NCBI RefSeq assembly: GCF_035944355.1
Contig: NZ_DASZBH010000004.1
Location: forward strand, 186,001 to 250,000
Length of the DNA stretch: 64,000 nt
Direction: 5' to 3'
Source: Frateuria_A sp035944355
GTDB lineage: Bacteria > Pseudomonadota > Gammaproteobacteria > Xanthomonadales > Rhodanobacteraceae
Shown here: in pieces, positions 38,959 through 47,784 of the stretch
How the letters are laid out: every line of letters begins with the position of its first letter
Numbering within the stretch: the stretch's first letter is position 1
Notes under the pieces: generated by a model
What the model saw: the letters and a program-made list of their open reading frames with translations, nothing else
Databases searched by the model: none
What the model was told of the DNA's origin: nothing
Made by a program: the position numbers and the translations under genes

Positions 38959-41633
38959 GGAGCGCCTCCGGCGCTGGCGCCGGCAAGGTCCTGCAGGCGC
39001 AGTGCGCTGCGCAGGGCGTCGAGGGCGGCATCGCTGCGCACGGTCACGCGCACCGGCTCGCCGGGGAGCAGGTCGAAGGCGTTGTCCGACGGCGTGGCGT
39101 CGAGGTCGCCGAAGGACATCCACACGCCGCGCGCCAGCACGTCGCTGCTCAGGGTCAGCGCGTAGCCGCCCGCGGCCGGCGCCCATTGCGCGCGGATGTG
39201 CGGCATCGGCAGCGCCAGGTGCTTGGGCTCGTCGAAGAAGACGAGGTTGCGCGAAACCACCTGGTCCCCGGCCAGCAGCTCGAACGCGGCGAAACTGCTT
39301 TCCGGATCGGCGCCACCGAGCAGTTGCGCATCGCTGAAATCGGCCACGTGCGTGGCCGACAGCGGGGCAAGTTCGGTGTCCGCCTGCTGCCGGCGCAGTC
39401 GATGGCCGGAGAAATCCATCACGCGCAGGCGCCAGCGGACGGCTGTGGGCGTGGTGCGGTCCGACACCAGCGTAAGCGCCGTGGTGTTGCCGTCGCGCAA
39501 GGCCGCCACCAGCAAGGGCGCGTAGAAGCGCCGCGCATGGAACTGCAGCGCCTTCCAGCGGCCGTACCAGTCGATGCTCGACCAGGAGATCGCCGGCCAC
39601 ACGTCGTTCAATTGCCAGTACAGCGAACCCATGCTGCGCGGCCGCGAGGCGCGCAGGTGCTCGGCCGCCAGGCCGATGCCCTCGGCCTGCATGAGTTGGC
39701 TCAGGTAGACCAGCGAGGGGAAATCCCTGGGCTGGCCGTACTCGCGCTGCACGTACATCAGCAGGCGGCGGTTGCCGTTGCCGCCGTCGTACTTCTGGTG
39801 CGCGCGAAGCACCGGCGAGTCCGCTTCCAGCGCGCCTGCGCCGGCGAATGCGCGGATCGTGCGCATCGATGGGAACGACTGCAGGCCGTATTCGGCCTGG
39901 AAGCGCGGCGTGACGTCCAGGTAGGCCCGGGCCGGCTTGGCCTCGCCCGACCATACGTCCCAGTAGTGGTAGTCGCCCTGGTCCAGCGCGGTGGCGAAGC
40001 CGTCGTCGCCGGTGCTGGGCGAGCTGGGCCAGTACGGCACGTCCGGATCGTGCCGGGCCACCACCTCGCGCAGCACCCCGCCGAACAGCGTGCGCATGCC
40101 CTGTTCGATGCGCGCGTCCTGCGCCGGCGTGATGGACTTGCGGAAGGCCTTGCGGTCGTCCCACGAAATCCAGCTGCTCTGCACCTCGTTGTTGCCGCAC
40201 CAGAGCACCAGGCTGGGGTGGTCGCGCAGGCGCTCGACCTGCTCGATGGCCTCCGCGCGCACGTTCGCGACGAAGCCCGGGTCGTCCGGCGGAATCGCGC
40301 CGCCGAACATGAAGTCCTGCCAGACCATCAGGCCCAGCCGGTCGGCCATGGCGTAGAAGCTGTCGGGCAGGTAATGCCCGCCGCCCCATACGCGCAGCAT
40401 GTTCATGTTGGCGTCGCGCGCGGACGTGAGCACCTGGCGCATCTGCGCCTCGGTGACGCGGGTGGGGAAGCTGTCGAAGGGGATCAGGTTGGCGCCCTTG
40501 GCGAACACCGGGATGCCGTTGACCACGAAGGCGAAGCCGCGGCCCCAGCGGTCCTGGTCACGCCGCAGTTCGACGCTGCGCAGGCCGACCTCGCGGGTGG
40601 CTTCGTAGAGCACGGCGCCGGCCTTGTCGCGCAACCGCACGTGGTAGGCGTACATGTCCTGGGCGCCGTAGCCGGCCGGGTACCAGCGGCGGGGGTGGTC
40701 GATCGCCAGCGGCACCTCGACGCGCCCGCTGCCGGCTGCGAGCGTGACCGGCTGCGACCGGTGCGTGACCGTCCGGCCGTCCGGCCCGCGCACGTCGATT
40801 TCCAGTTGCAGCGAGGCGGCGCTGTCGGCGTCGATCGCCAGCTGCAGCTGGGTCTGCGCGCGCTGCGCATCCACGTGCGGCTGCGCGACGTGCAGGCCGG
40901 TGACGCGCGGGCCGTCCCAGCTGTCCAGGTGCACGTCCTGCCAGATGCCTTCGGTGACGATGCGCGGGCCCCAGTCCCAGCCGTACTGGTAGGCGGCCTT
41001 GCGCACGTAGTTGGCGCTCTGCCGGCCCTTGGGCTCGTCGCCGAAGGCGGAGTCGAATTCGCCGGGCAGCGCGTAGGGCTGGCGCGCGAGCCAGGGCTGC
41101 AGGCGCTCGATCGGCGAGTACAGCCGCACCTGAAGCGTGTTGGCGCCGGCGCGCAGCCAGGGTTTTGCCGGCACGGCCCAGCGCCGGAACATGTTGTCCG
41201 CGCTAAGCAGCTTGTGGCCGTTGAGGTAGACCTCGGCAAAGGTATCCAGGCCATCGAACGCCAGTTCGACATGCCGGCGCGCCAGCGTGGCCGCGTCCAC
41301 GGTGAACGTGGTGCGGTAGACCCAGTCGGACAGGCCCACCCACTGGATGGACTGCTCGTTCTCGCCCAGGAAAGGATCGACCGCCAGCCCGGCGGCGAGC
41401 AGATCGGTCTGCACCGTGCCGGGCACCGTGGCTGCCAGCCAGCGGGCGGCCTGCGGGTGGTCCGCGGCGTGGCCATCGCCGGGCGCCAGGCGGAATTGCC
41501 AGCCGCTGTCGAGCTTGCGCGAAACCAGCGGCGCCGCCGTGGCCAGCACCGGCAACAGCAGAAGCCACGCGCACGCGATCCGTGGCAGGCGTGGCCTTGT
41601 GCGCGTTCGGGTCGGCGGGACGGGTGCGGGCAT
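38955..41633 (-). CDS. Beta-mannosidase, GH2
   Basis: 892 residues with a Sec signal ending near LATAAP. Jelly-roll domain (about 35-225; DWVYRTTFTVD, DTFAEVYLNG), Ig-like domain, catalytic barrel (about 350-690) with NMLRVWGGGHYLPDSFY, acid/base Glu in LVLWCGNNEVQSSW (near residue 483) and the nucleophile Glu in QAEYGLQSFPS (near 580). The WQLNDVWPAISWSSIDWYGRWK block is typical of beta-mannosidases rather than beta-galactosidases. It should cleave the Man-beta-1,4-GlcNAc bond left after alpha-mannose removal. Start at 41633 with AGGA upstream; 56 bases after cutC. Confidence 0.93.
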   Translation of the reverse strand: MPAPVPPTRTRTRPRLPRIACAWLLLLPVLATAAPLVSRKLDSGWQFRLAPGDGHAADHPQAARWLAATVPGTVQTDLLAAGLAVDPFLGENEQSIQWVGLSDWVYRTTFTVDAATLARRHVELAFDGLDTFAEVYLNGHKLLSADNMFRRWAVPAKPWLRAGANTLQVRLYSPIERLQPWLARQPYALPGEFDSAFGDEPKGRQSANYVRKAAYQYGWDWGPRIVTEGIWQDVHLDSWDGPRVTGLHVAQPHVDAQRAQTQLQLAIDADSAASLQLEIDVRGPDGRTVTHRSQPVTLAAGSGRVEVPLAIDHPRRWYPAGYGAQDMYAYHVRLRDKAGAVLYEATREVGLRSVELRRDQDRWGRGFAFVVNGIPVFAKGANLIPFDSFPTRVTEAQMRQVLTSARDANMNMLRVWGGGHYLPDSFYAMADRLGLMVWQDFMFGGAIPPDDPGFVANVRAEAIEQVERLRDHPSLVLWCGNNEVQSSWISWDDRKAFRKSITPAQDARIEQGMRTLFGGVLREVVARHDPDVPYWPSSPSTGDDGFATALDQGDYHYWDVWSGEAKPARAYLDVTPRFQAEYGLQSFPSMRTIRAFAGAGALEADSPVLRAHQKYDGGNGNRRLLMYVQREYGQPRDFPSLVYLSQLMQAEGIGLAAEHLRASRPRSMGSLYWQLNDVWPAISWSSIDWYGRWKALQFHARRFYAPLLVAALRDGNTTALTLVSDRTTPTAVRWRLRVMDFSGHRLRRQQADTELAPLSATHVADFSDAQLLGGADPESSFAAFELLAGDQVVSRNLVFFDEPKHLALPMPHIRAQWAPAAGGYALTLSSDVLARGVWMSFGDLDATPSDNAFDLLPGEPVRVTVRSDAALDALRSALRLQDLAGASAGGAP

Positions 41634-41689
41634 GGCGTTTCCTGGCGGCACGGGCGACGGGCAGCGGCGTCGCCGCCCGGCTTGCACGG

Positions 41690-42457
41690 CTAAGGCGGAT
41701 GGTTTCCCGCCTGCATGGACAGCTCCCGCAGCGCCGTCACCATCGCGCGGATCTCGGTCGCGTCGCTGCGCCACTCGCCTCCGGCCATGTCGTCGAGGCC
41801 CGGCTGCCGGTGGCGCATGCGCGAGGGCAACTGCTGCTTCGCCGAGGCATGGAATTCCTTGGCGCCGGTGGCCTGCGCCAGCGCCGCGATGGTGCGCGCA
41901 TGCACGCCCGCGCCCGGCATCACCGACAAACGGCCGGCGGCCTGCGCCAGCAGCGCGCGGATCTGCGCCGCGCCGTCGATGGCGCTGGCCTGGCCGCCGG
42001 AGGTCAGCACGCGTTCGCAGCCGAGGTCGATCACCGCTTCGAGTGCTGCGGCCGGATCGCTCACCATGTCGAAGGCGCGATGGAAGGTGACCCCCAGCGC
42101 CCCAGCCGTCGCGACCAGTACGCGGCTGCGCGCCGCGTCGACCTGCCCCTGCGCATCGAGCACGCCCAGCACCACGCCGTCGCAGCCCAGCGCGACGCAC
42201 ATCTCGATGTCGCGCTGCATCACCTCGCACTCGAAATCGTTGTAGAGGAAATCGCCGCCGCGCGGACGGATCAGCACATAGAGCGGAATCGCCAGCTGAT
42301 CGCGCGCCGTGGCGATCTCGGCGTACGAAGGCGTAACCCCGCCCAGCTCCAGCGCCGCGCAAAGTTCCACGCGGCCCGCGCCGCCTTCCTGCGCCGCCAG
42401 CGCGGAAGCCACCGAATTGGCCGCCACTTCCAGCAAGGGCACGCTGTCGACAGCCAT
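41690..42457 (-). CDS. cutC: CutC family protein
   Basis: 255 residues, a TIM-barrel protein with the CutC signature: ANSVASALAAQEGGAGRVEL, GGVTPSYAEI, IRPRGGDFLYNDFECEVM and LTSGGQASAIDGAAQI, VMPGAGVHARTI. The family was first named for copper homeostasis, but its members often sit in sugar-catabolic operons and the function is disputed. Here it is the first gene of the glycoside hydrolase operon, not of the copper operon at 25 kb. Start ATG 42457; a TTG two codons upstream is possible. No signal peptide, so unlike the enzymes after it, it is cytoplasmic. Confidence 0.88.
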   Translation of the reverse strand: MAVDSVPLLEVAANSVASALAAQEGGAGRVELCAALELGGVTPSYAEIATARDQLAIPLYVLIRPRGGDFLYNDFECEVMQRDIEMCVALGCDGVVLGVLDAQGQVDAARSRVLVATAGALGVTFHRAFDMVSDPAAALEAVIDLGCERVLTSGGQASAIDGAAQIRALLAQAAGRLSVMPGAGVHARTIAALAQATGAKEFHASAKQQLPSRMRHRQPGLDDMAGGEWRSDATEIRAMVTALRELSMQAGNHPP

Positions 42458-42564
42458 CAGCAAGATCCGCCGAGAGGGGCCAAGGCGTGTGCGGCTCGGG
42501 CGCGACAGGCCGCCGAGCAGACGTAGACGCTTCGGGATGGCTGCGGACGGCCCACGATTCCCAC

Positions 42565-42586
42565 CGTTTAGATCGATCTATATGGA
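42565..42586 (-). promoter_or_regulatory. Operator-like palindrome upstream of the cutC-GH operon
   Basis: Contains TTTAGATCGATCTATA (42568-42583). Read on the minus strand the 22-base segment matches 17042-17063 at 19 positions, ends in the same AAACGG, and lies 108 bases before cutC, close to the 125 bases seen before the TonB receptor. It sits in the 208-base gap between res and cutC, which has no other feature I can support. Confidence 0.6.
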
Positions 42587-42665
42587 AGGTAGCATCGCAC
42601 ACCAGGGCTTGCATGCGGCAATGCAGTAATCGCCCGAGCCGCGGTCGGACCGAGAAAAGAGCGCT

Positions 42666-45608
42666 TCAGTCCAACTGCAAGCCGGCCTGCGCTGTGGCGG
42701 TCGCGCGCGGCCGCGCGCGGCAGAACTGCAGCAGCTCCGTCAGGCGGGCGCCCTTCTGGCGCCAGTCGTGGAAGATCGATTCCCCCAGCAGGGCGTAGTG
42801 CCACGGTCGTTCGCCGCGCAGGTGGGGTGGCAGGGCGTTGATCCGCTCGCACCAGGTCACCGCGGCCTTGAGCTTGCGCTGCACGTTGGCGTGGATCACC
42901 TGCTGCTGGGCCTTGGTCTCGACCAGGTAGATCCCCTCGTCGGTGCGCACCAGGAAATCAGGGATGTAGAACGCGGCCAAGCCGTCCTCCTTGATGTAAC
43001 GCAGGCGCGCGAAGTCATGCCGGTTCTCGCTGATCTTGCAGAACGCCTCGACGCTGGCGTCTGTCTGCGCCCATTCGATGAACGCGCGCTCCAGGCCGCC
43101 GCTGCGCGCGGGATAGGACAGGCGCGTGTAGATGCACTTGCCCACCTCGAGCGAGGCGCTTTCGCGCACCATGATCCGGGTCACCTCCGAAAGCCGCCGG
43201 TGGCGCACTTCGGTCCGGCCGACCACCGGCAGCTCCTCGCTCTCCTTCAGCGCCAGACCGAACACGCGCACGATGTGCTCGATCACCGGCTGCAGCAGCA
43301 ACAGTCGCCAGCCTTCGTCGGCGAACGGCTCGAAGGGCCCGCCGAACAGCCGCTCGCGGATGTACTCGTCGAGCGCGGTGGCCAGTGCCGCGGTATGCAC
43401 CTGCAGGTAGGGCCGCTCCATGCGCGGGCTGATCCGATTGCCGCCCGGCAACGGGAAGCTCAGTGCCTGGCTCACGCGGCGGGTAAGGCGTGAGAGCAGT
43501 TCGTTGTAGCCGCTTACGTTCATCGCCGCGCCATCGACGCGGTAGTCGCCGAACAGCGTGCTGCTCTGCAGGTCCTGCGAGGTGAAGGTGTCGCCCTTGC
43601 CGAGCAGCGCGGCGAGCCGGTCGCGGCTCATCGCGCTGAACGGCGCCAGTGCCTGCACGTCGATCGGCTGGTGTTCCAGGCTCTCGTCCGCCTCGCGGAG
43701 AACGAACGGGATGGCGAAGTCGTAGCGCTCGTAGCCTTCGCGCAGCTCCGCGGGCACCATGTCGCCTGTGCTGCTGCCTTCGTCTTCGTCGCCGCTCGCG
43801 CCGACCAGCCCCTCGCGCATCAGCTCGTCGTAGAAGCTCTGGAACGCTGGATGCTCGACGATCGAAAGGATGTCGATCAGCGAGCCCGGTTCCTCGCCGC
43901 GGTTGATGTGCTCGCGGTTCTCGCGCTTGATGTCGGCGTATTCCGGGTCGCGCCACATCAGGCGCAGGCCGCGGCCGATGGTCTGTTCCAGCAGGATCTG
44001 AGCCTGGCTGGAACGCAGCGGCACGATCACGCAGATGTTGTTGACGTCGAAGCCCTCGCGCAGCATCAACACGCTGACGATCACGCGCGGCTGGGCATGG
44101 CGGTCGACGTTGAACAGCCGCTGGCGCAGCGGCGCCCATTGCTTCTCGCCCAACTCGGCCTTCTTGCCGGAATCGACGGGCAGCACGTCGTCCTCGTGCA
44201 GCCCCTCGTCCTGCAGGAACTGAGTGACCATTGGCGTGACGGTGGTGTCCTCGCACACCACCAGCATCTTGGGGTGGCGCGTGGGGTCGAGGCGGGCGAA
44301 GTCCGCCTCCAGCTTGCGCAGCTTCTGTAGGCCGGCGCGCAGCATCACGCGCTGGCCTTCGGACAGCGTCGGGTTGCCGGCCTCGTCGCGCTCGGCCTTG
44401 AACTCCAGCGGCAGCGCGCCGAGTTCCTTGCGCTTGTCCAGCACCAGCGACTTGACCAGGCCCAGCCGCATGGCGGCCTTGAGGTCGAAGTCCACCACGA
44501 TGTGCGGGAAATAGACCTTGGCCTTGCGCTTGCCGGTGCCCACGTCGTTATACGGCGTGGCCGAGAAGTCCACCTGCGCGAAGCGCCGGCCCTTGCCCTC
44601 GGCGATGATCGACAGGCTCTTCTGCCACTCGACTTCGCTGGTCTCGCCGCCGGACTTCAGCTCGTGGATGTGGTGCGCCTCGTCGTTGAACACCATCAGG
44701 TCCGGCAGCTCGGCCAGGTACGCCAGCGGGTTGCCACGCGCCCAGCGCCGGTCCAGCGTCTCCAGGCTGTTGCCGGCGGCGCGGCCGGGCGCCAGCGGCA
44801 GCACCGCGTAGGCGACCGAGGAGGCGTCGGCCACCATGCCGGGCGCGTCGATCCACTCGGCCTCGTCCTGCTCGATCTCCTCGCCGGCATCGCTCAGCAG
44901 GTGCCAGTTGGTGATCGCGATCATGCCGTTGCCGGTGGCCTTCAGGCCGATCTCGTTCTTGGCGCAGACGTTGCCGCGCACGAACTGCGCGATGCGTTCG
45001 CGGTAAGCCGGAGGTGCGAACAGCTCGGCGAAGCTGGCGATGTCGGAGGTGGAAAAGTCGCGGCTCTTGTCCTCGCGCTCCTTGCCCAGGAAGGCATCCA
45101 GCAGCCGCTCGTACACGATCAGGCCAGGCGCCACGATCAGGAAGCGGCGCGTGAAGCGCGGGTCGTCGCGGCCTTCGTTGAGCGCCGCGGTCTTGTTGAG
45201 CAACTGCCAGATCAGCAACGCCTGCAGCACCCAGGTCTTGCCGGTGCCGGTGGCCATCTTCAGACAGTACTTCGGATGACCGTTCTTGGCCTGCGCTACG
45301 TCGCTCAGCCGCATGCCTTCGAGCAAGGCCGGCTCGCACACCTGGCGGTACAGGTCGGCCAGGTCGGGACTCGCCAGCACCTCATGCGCGACGATCAGGT
45401 TGAGAATTGCCTGGCGCTGGCCCGAGTGGAAGTTGACCGTGCGCGACTGACGAGTCTCGTCGCCGAACCACCAGCGCAGCAGTTCGGCCGTCACTGGCGT
45501 CACCTGGTCGTAGAGCTCCGCGACGCCCTGTTCCAGTCCGACGCACAACTGGTCGGTACGGCGGGTAAGCGCGGCGGCCAGCGCCAGCGGCTGCTCGATC
45601 GCGCTCAT
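42666..45608 (-). CDS. res: Type III restriction enzyme Res subunit (SF2 helicase/nuclease)
   Basis: 980 residues. Walker A in KMATGTGKTWVLQALL, DEAH box in MVFNDEAHHIHEL, motif III FSATPYNDV, and motif VI QTIGRGLRLMWRDP define an SF2 translocase. The C-terminal nuclease-like part (about 880-960) has PDFLVRTDEGIYLVETKAQQ, a PD-(D/E)xK pattern. Its start overlaps the mod stop as ATGA, the normal type III arrangement. Res needs Mod for DNA recognition. It could also be described as a DEAD/DEAH-box restriction protein; the pairing with mod makes type III the best call. Confidence 0.92.
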   Translation of the reverse strand: MSAIEQPLALAAALTRRTDQLCVGLEQGVAELYDQVTPVTAELLRWWFGDETRQSRTVNFHSGQRQAILNLIVAHEVLASPDLADLYRQVCEPALLEGMRLSDVAQAKNGHPKYCLKMATGTGKTWVLQALLIWQLLNKTAALNEGRDDPRFTRRFLIVAPGLIVYERLLDAFLGKEREDKSRDFSTSDIASFAELFAPPAYRERIAQFVRGNVCAKNEIGLKATGNGMIAITNWHLLSDAGEEIEQDEAEWIDAPGMVADASSVAYAVLPLAPGRAAGNSLETLDRRWARGNPLAYLAELPDLMVFNDEAHHIHELKSGGETSEVEWQKSLSIIAEGKGRRFAQVDFSATPYNDVGTGKRKAKVYFPHIVVDFDLKAAMRLGLVKSLVLDKRKELGALPLEFKAERDEAGNPTLSEGQRVMLRAGLQKLRKLEADFARLDPTRHPKMLVVCEDTTVTPMVTQFLQDEGLHEDDVLPVDSGKKAELGEKQWAPLRQRLFNVDRHAQPRVIVSVLMLREGFDVNNICVIVPLRSSQAQILLEQTIGRGLRLMWRDPEYADIKRENREHINRGEEPGSLIDILSIVEHPAFQSFYDELMREGLVGASGDEDEGSSTGDMVPAELREGYERYDFAIPFVLREADESLEHQPIDVQALAPFSAMSRDRLAALLGKGDTFTSQDLQSSTLFGDYRVDGAAMNVSGYNELLSRLTRRVSQALSFPLPGGNRISPRMERPYLQVHTAALATALDEYIRERLFGGPFEPFADEGWRLLLLQPVIEHIVRVFGLALKESEELPVVGRTEVRHRRLSEVTRIMVRESASLEVGKCIYTRLSYPARSGGLERAFIEWAQTDASVEAFCKISENRHDFARLRYIKEDGLAAFYIPDFLVRTDEGIYLVETKAQQQVIHANVQRKLKAAVTWCERINALPPHLRGERPWHYALLGESIFHDWRQKGARLTELLQFCRARPRATATAQAGLQLD

Positions 45609-47680
45609 GCCTTCGGCTCCGCCACCGCTTGCACTACCTCGGCCTCGAAGCCGAACACGTCCACCGCGCGCACGCACACGCGCCGCTCGCCGGCCTTGCG
45701 CGGCACGGCGAAGCGCGCCTCGGTGACCACGCGCAGCGCGTCGTCATCGTTGGCGGTATTGCCGCGATAGTCCTGCCACACGGAACGGAACACCTCACCG
45801 TCGTAGTCCGGGTCCACCGCCCAGTACTCGATCAGCGCCAGAGGCTCGGCGTTCATCACGCGCACCAGCTTCTGGCGGTTTTCGTCGTCCAGGTTGATCG
45901 CCTCGGGCGATAGCAGCACGTAGTTTTGCAGCGAGACGTGCAGTTGTTCGCTGCCGTCCAGCCGCTCGCGCCGGATCGGCCTGACCGTCAGGTACTGCAG
46001 GCTGGAGAAGCGCACCTGGCCGCGCAGCTTTTCGATGCCGCCCTTCTTCTTCAGGCGGTCGAGCAGGTCGGGCGGGATCACCAGCACTTCCAGCCGGTCG
46101 TCGTTGAGCGCGGTGATGCTCTGGCCGATCGCGGGCTCGAAGTTCCAGCCCAGCACGACCACGCGGTCCCAGCCGCCCATCAGGTTGTCGCGCTGGGCGA
46201 TCGCCCGGCGCAGCGTGGCATCGCCGGTGAGCTTGTTGGGCGAATCGACCAGGACCAGCGTCTTCTTGCCGGCGAAGGTGACCGCGCCGAGGTTGCGCAG
46301 CGGGTTTTCTTCCGCCGGCAGCGGCAATGCGCCGTAGAGCGACAGCACGATGGCCGACAGGTCGCCCACGCGGAAGCTGCGGCCCATCGCGCTCTTGGCC
46401 GCCTCGACCTGGTAGTCGCCGATAGCCTGGTAGAGGAATGGCTTGGCGCCCTGGTCGATCAGTCGCTTGCGCATGATCATGCAGGCGGGTTTGCCGAGGT
46501 CCGTGGTGATCCAGCGGCGGCCGAGCTTTTCGGCGACGGCGGCGGTGGTGCCAGAGCCACCGAAGAAATCGGCAACCAGTCCGGCCGCGGGAGTCGATGC
46601 CTCAATTACCCGTGTCAAGAGGGACTCGGGCTTCTGGGTGTTGTACTGCAGGCGTTCGACCGCTTGCGAATTAAGAGGTTTGATGTCATGCCAAAGCGAA
46701 TGTACCGCTGCTTTGGATTCGTCCAGATATCGCTTGACGGCAGGCTTTCCGCTTGCAGTGAAGACAATTTTTCCACTTGCCATGAGTTCATCGATGCTCG
46801 TCTGGTTCCAACGCCACATGGCTCCCGCAGGAGGTTCGATAGTTTTGTCCCCAAAGCGCATTGGTTTTCCCGTTCGGCCATGTGCGGGAGCAGTTGCGTT
46901 GTCCAAGCGATATCGTCTGCCATCGGCATCGACCTGGGTGAAGTGACTTTCTTGATAATCCTGCTTCAGATCGGTGAATTGTTTATTGAAAAAATAATCT
47001 TCCGTTTTCGAGTAAAAAAGGAGGTTGTCATGCACGATGCCAAAGCGGTTCGCATCCGCGTGATAATTGAATCGCTGCCACACTATTTCATTTAGAAAAT
47101 TACTTCTGCCAAAGATTTCATCCATGGCTATTTTTACGTAATGACTCACATGGTAATCTAAGTGCACATAGATCGACCCGGTGCGCGCAAGCATTTCGCG
47201 CATCAACACTAATCGCGGAACAATCATCGTTAGATACGACGCCGTTCCGTCTGACCAAGTGTCTGAGTAGGCAAATTGTTCGATCACTGTCGGCCGCTGC
47301 TCCAGTTCTGCTCCAGGCAGCATTACTTTCGTGCGGTAATCAGCCTTGGAATCGAATGGCGGGTCGATATAAATAAGATCGACCTTGCCTCGAAGGCTGG
47401 GCGTGTTCTCGTCGCCCGCCAATAGAGCAGCCATCGTCAGCAGGTTGTCGCCGTAGATCAGTCGGTTGGTCCAACTGGCTTCGCCTTCCGCATCCAGGCG
47501 CGCCTGTCGGCTGGCAGCAGCGATCCAGTCATTGTCGCGGGTGTCGCGCGAGGGCAACACCCATTCACGCGTCTGCAGGCTGACGCGATGACGCCCCTCG
47601 AGGTGCTCCAGGATCTTCTCCGCCTGCTGGCGCCCACGGGCGACGATCTCGGGGAGCTGTTCGAGCAGGGACTTGGGCAT
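45605..47680 (-). CDS. mod: Type III DNA methyltransferase Mod subunit
   Basis: 691 residues. Catalytic DLIYIDPPFDSKADY (motif IV) at about 113 precedes the SAM-binding VADFFGGSGTTAAVAEKLGRR segment (motif I) at about 390, the beta-class order, so an adenine N6 methyltransferase is expected. The target-recognition region between them, encoded roughly by 46600-47400, is clearly poorer in G+C than either flank, suggesting exchange of the specificity domain. The start at 47680 gives a normal type III N-terminus (PKSLLEQLPEIVARG); an upstream TTG is possible. The divergent HTH gene starts about 105 bases away. Confidence 0.93.
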   Translation of the reverse strand: MPKSLLEQLPEIVARGRQQAEKILEHLEGRHRVSLQTREWVLPSRDTRDNDWIAAASRQARLDAEGEASWTNRLIYGDNLLTMAALLAGDENTPSLRGKVDLIYIDPPFDSKADYRTKVMLPGAELEQRPTVIEQFAYSDTWSDGTASYLTMIVPRLVLMREMLARTGSIYVHLDYHVSHYVKIAMDEIFGRSNFLNEIVWQRFNYHADANRFGIVHDNLLFYSKTEDYFFNKQFTDLKQDYQESHFTQVDADGRRYRLDNATAPAHGRTGKPMRFGDKTIEPPAGAMWRWNQTSIDELMASGKIVFTASGKPAVKRYLDESKAAVHSLWHDIKPLNSQAVERLQYNTQKPESLLTRVIEASTPAAGLVADFFGGSGTTAAVAEKLGRRWITTDLGKPACMIMRKRLIDQGAKPFLYQAIGDYQVEAAKSAMGRSFRVGDLSAIVLSLYGALPLPAEENPLRNLGAVTFAGKKTLVLVDSPNKLTGDATLRRAIAQRDNLMGGWDRVVVLGWNFEPAIGQSITALNDDRLEVLVIPPDLLDRLKKKGGIEKLRGQVRFSSLQYLTVRPIRRERLDGSEQLHVSLQNYVLLSPEAINLDDENRQKLVRVMNAEPLALIEYWAVDPDYDGEVFRSVWQDYRGNTANDDDALRVVTEARFAVPRKAGERRVCVRAVDVFGFEAEVVQAVAEPKA

Positions 47681-47711
47681 GGCGACGCCTGGCAGTGGTA
47701 CGATCGCCAAT

Positions 47712-47749
47712 GAAAGCAAAACTTTCGATATCTATAAAGCAAAAGTTTC
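47712..47749. promoter_or_regulatory. Direct/inverted repeats in the mod-HTH divergent promoter
   Basis: AAAGCAAAACTTTC (47713-47726) and AAAGCAAAAGTTTC (47736-47749) agree at 13 of 14 positions, 23 bases apart; the first is also a dyad, GAAAG-N5-CTTTC. The AT-rich spot lies between the two divergent starts, where an operator for the HTH protein would be expected. Confidence 0.5.
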
Positions 47750-47784
47750 TAGGCTGAGGTGGGTGGCGACCTATGGTCGCCGCC

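Noticed and set aside
36169..41693. Long plus-strand frames (about 998 and 835 codons) opposite GH125, GH3 and GH2
   Set aside because: Compositionally biased antisense frames; the minus-strand enzymes explain the region fully.
41581..42614. Extending the GH2 frame upstream to 42614
   Set aside because: The extension lies over cutC in another frame, and the signal peptide begins at the ATG at 41633 with AGGA upstream.
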